Assembly: GCA_945871335.1 (NCBI GenBank)
Contig: CAMBWM010000046.1
Coordinates: forward strand, 1-12,380
Length of the DNA: 12,380 bases
Origin: Polaromonas sp. YR568
GTDB taxonomy: Bacteria; Pseudomonadota; Gammaproteobacteria; Burkholderiales; Burkholderiaceae
Reading direction: 5' to 3'
Shown here in pieces: positions 6,892 to 12,380 of the stretch. The notes below the pieces were generated by a model. The model had not been told where the DNA came from, did not search any database, and worked only from the letters and a program-made list of their open reading frames with translations. How positions within the stretch are numbered: the first letter of the stretch is position 1; each line of letters begins with the position of its first letter. The translations under genes were made by a program, and so were the position numbers.

Positions 6892-8259
6892 ATGAAAAGT
6901 TCTCACTATTTAAAGCTTGGCCTCATGACCGCCGGTCTGATCGCTGCAGCTTGGTCGGGCGCGCAAGAGCTCAAAGGCACAGCTGCCTATGGCGATTGGA
7001 AAACCGATAAGCCCGGTTTGACCCGCTTGATCACAGCTGCCGATGTGCAAAAACCCCTGCCCGCAGGCGTTGATTCTGACGCTAACCGTTCCAAAGTGAT
7101 TCCTAAGCCTGCTGGCGTTGAGGCACAGACAATGCCTGGCTTTGAAGTCAAGCCTTGGGCAACCAATTTGGTAGGTGCGCGCTCCATTAAAACCGCGCCC
7201 AATGGCGATATTTTCGTCTCCTTGAGCCGCCCACCTGCACCTGGGCTGGGTTCCGTGGTTGTGCTACGTCCCAATGCGGATGGCTCTGCGTCTCCAGCAC
7301 CATCTGTTTTTGCTGACAAGCTCAAAGACGCTTATGGCATTGCTTTTTACCCCCCTGGTCCTAATCCCCAGTGGCTTTATGTAGGTATGGAAGGAAAAGT
7401 GATTCGCTTCCCCTACAAAAATGGCGATCTCAAAGCCAGTGGCGATGCACAAACCATTGTGCAAACCTTACCCATTGGAAGCCACTGGACACGTGACGTG
7501 GCGTTTTCTCCGGATGGAAAAAACATGTATTTGGCCGTTGGCTCTGGCAGCAACGTCGCCATCGACATGTTGGGCAAACCTAGTGACTTAGCTTCCTGGG
7601 AAAAAAGTCATGGTCTTGGCGCTGGTTGGGGCATGGAGACCGACCGCGCCACAGTGATTGCTTACAGCCCTGATGGCTCTAATCGGCGCATTTTTGCGAC
7701 GGGTATCCGCAATTGCTCTGGTCTGACCGTGCAAGAAGCAACGGGACGCGTGTTTTGCTCGACCAACGAACGCGATTTGATGGGTGACAACACACCGCCT
7801 GACTATATAACCAGCGTCTCAGAAGGCCACTTCTATGGCTGGCCCTGGTACTACATCGGTGACAACGAAGACACGCGTCCCGGTGGTGGTCGTCGTCCAG
7901 ACCTCAAAGGTCGCGTGACTATTCCTGATGTATTGGTGCAACCGCACTCTGCGCCTTTGGGCATGGCTTTCAACAACGGCAATATGTTCCCCGCCGACAT
8001 GAAGGGTGACGGCTTTGCAGCACTGCACGGTTCATGGAACCGCAAGTTCCACACCGGCTACAAAATTGTCCGTTTGCCGCAGCGAGGAAATGTGTTGACG
8101 GGTAGTTACCAAGACTTCGTGATTGGTTTCACCGATCCGAAAAATGAAGTGAATGTTTGGGGTCGCCCCGTGAACGTCGAGTTCATGAAAGATGGCTCTA
8201 TGCTTTTCAGCGACGACGGCAATCACATGCTCTACCGCGTGACCTACAAAAAACCCTGA
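6892..8259 (+). CDS. Secreted PQQ-dependent sugar/sorbosone dehydrogenase-like beta-propeller
   Basis: Likely periplasmic quinoprotein that oxidises a sugar or other alcohol/aldehyde with PQQ and passes electrons to a cytochrome. Residues 1-25 are a signal peptide (core LMTAGLIAAAW). Beta-propeller blades run from about 82 to the end. Landmarks of the soluble glucose/sorbosone dehydrogenase family are HWTRDVAFSPDG (198-209; His 198 fits the catalytic base of soluble glucose dehydrogenase), GIRNCSGL (271-278; Arg 273 and Asn 274 match its RNP.GL motif), TNERD..GD (291-299), GHFYGWPWYY (312-321), HGSWNRK (379-385) and the closing SDDGNHMLYRV. Cys 275 and Cys 289 are the only cysteines and could pair. 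It has no heme motif of its own, unlike fused quinohemoproteins, which suits the separate upstream cytochrome. GGAG at 6881-6884 supports the ATG. Substrate unknown; no PQQ synthesis genes are in the window. Confidence 0.88.
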   Translation: MKSSHYLKLGLMTAGLIAAAWSGAQELKGTAAYGDWKTDKPGLTRLITAADVQKPLPAGVDSDANRSKVIPKPAGVEAQTMPGFEVKPWATNLVGARSIKTAPNGDIFVSLSRPPAPGLGSVVVLRPNADGSASPAPSVFADKLKDAYGIAFYPPGPNPQWLYVGMEGKVIRFPYKNGDLKASGDAQTIVQTLPIGSHWTRDVAFSPDGKNMYLAVGSGSNVAIDMLGKPSDLASWEKSHGLGAGWGMETDRATVIAYSPDGSNRRIFATGIRNCSGLTVQEATGRVFCSTNERDLMGDNTPPDYITSVSEGHFYGWPWYYIGDNEDTRPGGGRRPDLKGRVTIPDVLVQPHSAPLGMAFNNGNMFPADMKGDGFAALHGSWNRKFHTGYKIVRLPQRGNVLTGSYQDFVIGFTDPKNEVNVWGRPVNVEFMKDGSMLFSDDGNHMLYRVTYKKP

Positions 8260-8301
8260 ATTTTGGATGGTTTTTAGGGGGTGTTTTTACGAGGACCCTC
8301 T

Positions 8302-8347
8302 CTAAACCCTGGTTTAGCCTGCCGTTTAATCACGGCAGGTTTTTTTT
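8302..8347 (+). terminator. Intrinsic terminator after the dehydrogenase gene, with preceding hairpin
   Basis: Stem CCTGCCGT (8318-8325) / ACGGCAGG (8332-8339), loop TTAATC, then eight T (8340-8347). A second hairpin, CTAAAC / GTTTAG (8302-8307 / 8312-8317), abuts it. Farther upstream AGGGGGT (8276-8282) can pair with ACCCTCT (8295-8301). It closes the cytochrome/dehydrogenase block. The 8348-8493 stretch that follows shows no gene and no clear promoter. Confidence 0.88.
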
Positions 8348-8502
8348 CGGCTTATGGCTAATGAGCCCGTCTGTGACGCCATCCTCCACTGAGGCCGTAG
8401 TCTCATGTTTTCAGATGCTCCAGCGGTGTTTTCCAGGGCGTTCCGGACGCTTGCAAATTTTGGCTGGCTCATCGCCCAACCCGCAATGCCACAATGCCAG
8501 CC

Positions 8503-9759
8503 ATGCAGACTCCCTACGAACTGATTTTGGGCTGGCGTTACACGCGGGCAGGCCGTGCCTCGCGGCGCAATGGCTTTATTTCGTTTATCTCTGGCGTGTC
8601 CATGCTGGGCATTGCGCTGGGGGTGGCGGCTTTGATCATTGTGCTGAGCGTGATGAACGGCTTTCAAAAGGAAGTGCGTGACCGCATGCTGGGCGTGATC
8701 TCGCACATTGAAGTGTTTGCCCCTGGCGGCTCTGCGCTGCCCGACCTGGCGCAGACGCTGGCCGAGGTGCGCCAAAACCCGCAGGTGGTGGGCGCGGCGC
8801 CTTTCATTGCGGCGCAGGCGCTGCTGGCACGGGGTGAAGACATGAAGGGCGTGCTGGTGCGCGGTATAGACCCGGCGCTGGAGGGCAATGTCACCGACCT
8901 GGCCGCTCAGCTCAAAGACAGCGTGTTCCCCAAGCTGCTTAGCGGCGAGTTTGGTGTGGTGCTGGGTGGCGAGCTGGCGCGGGCCATGGGTGTGCGCACC
9001 GGCGATACGGTCACCTTGATCGCGCCCAGCGGGCAAGTCACGCCGGCCGGGGTGGTGCCCAGGCTCAAGCAGATGACGGTGGTGGGTACCTTTGATTCAG
9101 GCCACTTCGAGTTCGATTCGGCGCTGGTGTTGATGCACCAGGACGACGCGGGGCGCATCTTCCGGCTTGAAGGGCCCACAGGCATACGCGTGAAGCTGCA
9201 AAACCTGCACCGGGCTCGCGAGGTAGCGACGCAGTTGGTCAGCTCGCTCTCGGGGGAATTGCTGGTGCGTGACTGGACGCGGCAAAACCGCACCTGGTTT
9301 GCCGCCGTGCAGCTTGAAAAACGCATGATGTTCATCATCCTCACGCTGATCGTAGCGGTGGCCGCGTTCAATCTGGTCAGCACTTTGGTGATGACGGTCA
9401 CCGACAAGCGCGCGGACATTGCGATCTTGCGCACCTTGGGCGCCAGCCCGGCAAGCATCATGGGAGTGTTCATGGTGCAGGGAGCGATGGTGGGGGTGAT
9501 AGGCACTTTGTCGGGCCTGGCCTTGGGCTTGGGCGTGGCTTTTAACATTGACGTGATCGTGCCGGCGCTGGAGCGTTTGCTCAATGCCAGCTTTTTGCCC
9601 AGAGACATTTACCTCATCAGCCGCATGCCCAGTGAGCCGCAGTACGCCGACATCATGCCGATTGCGGTGATCTCGCTGGTGCTGGCTTTTTTAGCGACGC
9701 TGTACCCGAGCTGGCGCGCCAGCCGCGTCAACCCCGCCGAGGCGCTGCGTTATGAATAA
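8503..9759 (+). CDS. lolC: LolC/LolE-family lipoprotein-releasing ABC transporter permease
   Basis: Inner-membrane permease of the Lol system, which extracts outer-membrane lipoproteins from the inner membrane and passes them to LolA. Topology is typical. A first helix lies at about residues 25-50 ([20 protein letters not shown], then [13 protein letters not shown]). A large periplasmic domain spans about 55-270. Three C-terminal helices sit near 275-297, 318-347 and 384-405, with the cytoplasmic motif [15 protein letters not shown] and the ending [18 protein letters not shown]. The ATG at 8503 gives the family-typical start MQTPYEL; an ATG three codons upstream (8494) is also in frame. Neither has a clear ribosome site. 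The end overlaps lolD by 8 bases. Only one permease is visible, so it may work as a homodimer (LolF type) unless a second gene lies elsewhere; the name is family-level. Confidence 0.92.
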   Translation: MQTPYELILGWRYTRAGRASRRNGFISFISGVSMLGIALGVAALIIVLSVMNGFQKEVRDRMLGVISHIEVFAPGGSALPDLAQTLAEVRQNPQVVGAAPFIAAQALLARGEDMKGVLVRGIDPALEGNVTDLAAQLKDSVFPKLLSGEFGVVLGGELARAMGVRTGDTVTLIAPSGQVTPAGVVPRLKQMTVVGTFDSGHFEFDSALVLMHQDDAGRIFRLEGPTGIRVKLQNLHRAREVATQLVSSLSGELLVRDWTRQNRTWFAAVQLEKRMMFIILTLIVAVAAFNLVSTLVMTVTDKRADIAILRTLGASPASIMGVFMVQGAMVGVIGTLSGLALGLGVAFNIDVIVPALERLLNASFLPRDIYLISRMPSEPQYADIMPIAVISLVLAFLATLYPSWRASRVNPAEALRYE

Positions 9760-10456
9760 AACCTACACCATCGACGGCGAAGTGGTGATGCACGCGCAGG
9801 CGCTGACCAAGCGTTTTCACGAAGGCCCACTGGACGTGAATGTGCTGCGCGGCGTCGATTTGCGGGTGCACCGGGGCCAGACGATGGCCATTGTGGGGGC
9901 TTCGGGTTCAGGCAAAAGCACGCTGCTGCACCTGATGGGCGGGCTGGACTTACCTAGCAGTGGCCAGGTCACTTTGTTCGGCCAAGACATGTCTCGCCTG
10001 TCGGCCACAGCGAAGGGCCGTATGCGCAACAAGCATTTAGGTTTTGTGTACCAGTTTCACCATTTGCTGCCCGAGTTCAGCGCGCTGGACAACGTGGCCA
10101 TGCCGTTGTGGATACGCAGGCAAGACCGGCGCCAAGCTGCCGCGACGGCGGCCAACATGCTCAAGGCCGTGGGTTTGCAAGAGCGCTTGCACCACCGGCC
10201 TTCCGAGCTTTCAGGCGGTGAGCGCCAGCGCGTGGCGATTGCCCGTGCCCTGGTGACCCGGCCCGACTGCGTGCTGGCCGACGAGCCCACCGGCAACCTG
10301 GACCGTAGCACCGCGAACGGTGTGCTCGACCTCATGCTGGAGCTGGCAAAAAAACACGGCACCGCCTTTGTGGTGGTGACGCATGACGCAACTTTGGCGG
10401 CGCGTTGTTCGCGCCAGTACAGCTTGACAGCGGGTGTGCTGGAGCAGTTGAGCTGA
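9752..10456 (+). CDS. lolD: LolD, ATP-binding subunit of the lipoprotein-releasing transporter
   Basis: Cytoplasmic ABC ATPase that powers lipoprotein release with the preceding permease. All nucleotide-binding motifs are intact in 234 residues: Walker [10 protein letters not shown] (49-57), Q-loop Gln 101 in the LolD-typical [10 protein letters not shown] (100-109), signature LSGGERQR (153-160), Walker B CVLADEP (173-179) with catalytic Glu 178, D-loop NLD (182-184) and switch His 211 in VVTHD. It resembles MacB/FtsE-type ATPases, but QFHHLLPEF and the overlapping Lol permease favour LolD. The ATG at 9752 overlaps the permease stop (ATGAATAA), suggesting translational coupling. An internal ATG at residue 13 would sit nearer the conserved core, but the upstream one fits the coupling. 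Confidence 0.95.
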   Translation: MNKTYTIDGEVVMHAQALTKRFHEGPLDVNVLRGVDLRVHRGQTMAIVGASGSGKSTLLHLMGGLDLPSSGQVTLFGQDMSRLSATAKGRMRNKHLGFVYQFHHLLPEFSALDNVAMPLWIRRQDRRQAAATAANMLKAVGLQERLHHRPSELSGGERQRVAIARALVTRPDCVLADEPTGNLDRSTANGVLDLMLELAKKHGTAFVVVTHDATLAARCSRQYSLTAGVLEQLS

Positions 10457-10483
10457 GCGCCCGGCGCGGGCTACAAAATACGG

Positions 10484-11572
10484 TTAAACCACGCGTCCTT
10501 GCCGACTGAAACTCAGCAAGGCTGCAAGTATCACCAGCATGATTCCTAGCAGCGCCACGGCCGCGGTCAGCTCGGTTTGCTGGTGCTTTTGCAAAGCGAT
10601 CCGGGTGCCCAGGTTTTTGTAAATTTTGACCAAATCTTTCTCTGTGCTGGCGCGGAAGTACTCGGCTTGGGTGACTTCGGCGACTTTTTTCAGTGTGTCT
10701 TCGTCTAGCCGCACGCGCATCGACATGCCTTGGGCTTTCAGCACCACACCTTCGGGCGTGCCCAGCCCAACGGTGTAGACCCGCACGCCCAGATCGGCCG
10801 CGATGCCGGCCATCTTCACCACGTCAGGGCCGAAGTTGCTTTGCCCATCGCTCAGCAAGACGATGACCGCCGAGGCATTGGAGCCGGGTTCGGCCTTCAT
10901 TTGCGCTTGTGGCTGAACGGAAGGGGGCTGCCCCGGCATGGGCAACGCTGCGCCGGTGTTGGCTGGGCCGGAAGTCCCCTCGCCATAAATAAGTTTCGGT
11001 ACATCGAGGCCGGCAGCCGGCAGCAGGGTGGCCAGCGCAACCACGATGCCACTGCCCAAGGAGGAGCCACGCTGCAAGGTGAGCCCGTCGATGGCTTTGA
11101 ACAGATCGTCGCGGCTGTCGGTGGGCCCTTGCACCACGGCCGCTGAGCCCGCCAGACTCACCACCCCGAGTTTGACCCGGCTCGGTAGCGCTTCAACAAA
11201 AGCGCGTGCCGCCGTTTGAGCGGCTTCAATGCGGCTGGGCAATATGTCTGCCGCTCGCATACTGCCCGAACTGTCGATGGCCAACATCACGGTGTCCATG
11301 CGCGCAGGCAGTAACACGATGGCGCGGGGGCGGGCGATGGCGACCATGAGAAAACCCAGCCCAAGCAGAATGATCAGCGCAGGCCCGTGGCGGTACAGGC
11401 CTGCAAAACCACGCGGCGCAGGCGCTGCCCCGACTTGCAAATGCGCCAGACTAAACTGCCCTGCACGCGGGCGTCGAATCATGCGCGCATAGACCAGCCC
11501 CAGCACCGGCAGCAGACACAGCGCCCACAGCAAGCGCGGCCACACAAAGTTGATGGAGTGAAACTCAAGCAC
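10484..11572 (-). CDS. BatA-like membrane-anchored von Willebrand factor A domain protein
   Basis: Inner-membrane vWA protein of the kind paired with DUF58 and MoxR ATPases; these sets are linked to envelope stress or metal-dependent assembly, with exact roles unclear. 362 residues: N-terminal helices at about 11-29 and 63-81, a vWA domain about 93-325, and a C-terminal helix at about 336-354. The metal site is complete: DSSGS (100-104), Thr 151 and Asp 242 in LLSDGQSN. A loop of about 40 residues rich in P, G, A and Q (195-233) precedes the SDG strand. I chose GTG at 11572 because AGGAG (11583-11579) lies six bases before it and the preceding 66 open codons (up to an ATG at 11770) translate the DUF58 gene out of frame. 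The start overlaps the DUF58 stop by 8 bases. The gene ends 27 bases from lolD, convergently; no BatB or TPR partner follows. Confidence 0.9.
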   Translation of the reverse strand: MLEFHSINFVWPRLLWALCLLPVLGLVYARMIRRPRAGQFSLAHLQVGAAPAPRGFAGLYRHGPALIILLGLGFLMVAIARPRAIVLLPARMDTVMLAIDSSGSMRAADILPSRIEAAQTAARAFVEALPSRVKLGVVSLAGSAAVVQGPTDSRDDLFKAIDGLTLQRGSSLGSGIVVALATLLPAAGLDVPKLIYGEGTSGPANTGAALPMPGQPPSVQPQAQMKAEPGSNASAVIVLLSDGQSNFGPDVVKMAGIAADLGVRVYTVGLGTPEGVVLKAQGMSMRVRLDEDTLKKVAEVTQAEYFRASTEKDLVKIYKNLGTRIALQKHQQTELTAAVALLGIMLVILAALLSFSRQGRVV

Positions 11573-12380
11573 GTGCGGCTCCTGCGCCTTGGGCCATTTG
11601 ACTGGCTCGCTTGCGCAACTGCGTGAAGCGCAATATGGCTTGGTCCAGGGATTCGTCGGTTGTGAGTTCCAGGCAGTCCACGCCGGCGCGCGTGAGGCCC
11701 TCACGCAGCAGGTTTTCGCGCTCTGCAGCAATGTGCGTGAATCGGGAACGAAAGCCGCCATCGTTGCCATCGACCAGTAATTGCTCGCCGGTTTCAGCGT
11801 CTTGCATCAGCACCAGCCCAACGTTGGGAATCTCTTGCTCTAAGCGATCCCGCAAGCGAATGGCCACCACTTCGTGACGTCTTGCCAATTGACTCAGTGG
11901 TCCGTGCCAGTCGGGTTGAGTGATGAAGTCCGACACCAAAAAAATACTGGCGCGTCGGCGGATCACCGCTTGAGCTTGAGACAACAACACACGCAAGTCG
12001 GTTGTCGCGCCGGCCGTTGGCCGCGTGCCCGCAGTGGGTAGATCGGTCAGCATGAGTTGCAGCACGTGCAGCAAGTGACGCCTTCCTGAACGGGCCGGGA
12101 CAACCACTTCAGCACGCACCTGGGTGCCTGAAAACAGCATCACCCCGACCCGGTTGCCATGCTGTGAAAGCAAGCGCGCCAGTACCGTCACGGCCTCAGC
12201 TGCCAACTGACGTTTGCTGACAGCGCCCGAACCAAAGTGCACCGAGCCCGACATGTCGACCAGAAACCAGGCCGCCACCTCACGGTCTTCTTGGTGCTCA
12301 CGCACATACGGCGTTTGCATGCGCGCCGTGACGTTCCAGTCGATGTGACGAACGTCGTCGTGTGACTGGTATTCGCGCAA
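11565..12380 (-). CDS. DUF58 domain protein (5' partial)
   Basis: C-terminal 271 residues of a DUF58 protein, a cytoplasmic vWA-like family usually encoded with a MoxR AAA+ ATPase and BatA/BatB proteins. The window opens inside the DUF58 core motif (LREYQSHDDVRHIDWNVTAR), so the N-terminal part, normally including two membrane helices, lies beyond the edge. The first codon here is TTG for an internal Leu, not a start. A vWA-like fold follows with a DMSGS metal motif (42-46) and a further acidic position in VSDF (149-152). The C-terminal tail is alanine-rich. The stop overlaps the BatA-like start by 8 bases, so the two are probably co-translated. By the usual gene order a moxR gene should lie just past 12380 on this strand. 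Confidence 0.92.
   Translation of the reverse strand: MREYQSHDDVRHIDWNVTARMQTPYVREHQEDREVAAWFLVDMSGSVHFGSGAVSKRQLAAEAVTVLARLLSQHGNRVGVMLFSGTQVRAEVVVPARSGRRHLLHVLQLMLTDLPTAGTRPTAGATTDLRVLLSQAQAVIRRRASIFLVSDFITQPDWHGPLSQLARRHEVVAIRLRDRLEQEIPNVGLVLMQDAETGEQLLVDGNDGGFRSRFTHIAAERENLLREGLTRAGVDCLELTTDESLDQAILRFTQLRKRASQMAQGAGAARA
11579..11583 (-). promoter_or_regulatory. Ribosome binding site AGGAG deciding the GTG start of the BatA-like gene
   Basis: On the minus strand AGGAG is followed by six bases and GTG at 11572. The site lies inside the last codons of the DUF58 gene. It favours a short BatA-like protein starting VLEFHSINFVWP, as its relatives do, over a 66-residue upstream extension of random-looking sequence. 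Confidence 0.75.

Noticed and set aside
8326..9608. Two antisense open frames of about 235 codons opposite lolC
   Set aside because: They are opposite-strand artefacts of a well-supported Lol permease gene, with no domain and biased composition.
10459..10471. GCCCG/CGGGC hairpin between lolD and the BatA-like gene as a bidirectional terminator
   Set aside because: Only 5 bp with a 3-base loop and no T-run on either strand; cannot be called a terminator.
11573..11770. 66-codon N-terminal extension of the BatA-like gene from an ATG at 11770
   Set aside because: It lies wholly inside the DUF58 gene in another frame, reads as unstructured sequence, and a GTG with AGGAG gives the family-typical N-terminus.
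1..12380. Mobile elements, CRISPR arrays, tRNA or rRNA genes
   Set aside because: Looked for on both strands; no transposase or integrase motifs, no spaced repeat array, and no RNA gene signatures were seen.

Overview
The window looks like chromosomal DNA of a Gram-negative, high-GC betaproteobacterium, probably of the order Burkholderiales and perhaps the family Comamonadaceae. The case rests on a Bug/TctC-type binding protein, a LolC-type permease whose N-terminus has the MQTPYEL...GWRYTRAGR form typical of that group, diheme cytochrome c and PQQ-type periplasmic oxidation genes, and GC-rich codon use. Genus assignment is not possible by eye. There are eleven protein genes, two of them cut by the window edges. 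I see no rRNA, tRNA, CRISPR array, insertion sequence or phage gene.

Region A (1-5956, + strand) is one tight operon: a tripartite tricarboxylate transporter (binding protein TctC, cut at its 5' end, then TctB and TctA), a fused NDP-forming acyl-CoA synthetase and a crotonase-fold protein. The gaps run from a 4-base overlap to 30 bases. Together they read as an uptake, CoA-activation and acyl-CoA-conversion module for a carboxylic acid I cannot name. The crotonase lacks both usual catalytic glutamates, so its reaction is probably not ordinary enoyl-CoA hydration.

Region B (about 5957-8347, + strand) starts with a very AT-rich spacer holding a 16-base near-direct repeat at 21-base spacing and a credible sigma70-type promoter. 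A diheme c4-like cytochrome c and a secreted PQQ-dependent sugar/sorbosone dehydrogenase-like beta-propeller follow, with an intrinsic terminator between them and another after the second gene. The likely arrangement is substrate oxidation in the periplasm with electrons passed to the diheme cytochrome. This block is visibly less GC-rich than both neighbours and may have a separate history.

Region C (about 8503-10456, + strand) is a lipoprotein-release ABC transporter: one LolC/LolE-family permease and LolD, overlapping by 8 bases. Only one permease gene is visible, as in LolDF-type systems.

Region D (10484-12380, - strand) converges on lolD. It holds a DUF58 protein (start outside the window) and a BatA-like membrane-anchored von Willebrand A protein, also overlapping by 8 bases. 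The BatA-like protein starts at a GTG, not at the farther-upstream ATG of its open frame.

Nothing here is a clearly new system. The best leads are the transporter/CoA-ligase/atypical crotonase operon and the cytochrome/PQQ-dehydrogenase pair with its repeat-bearing promoter region.
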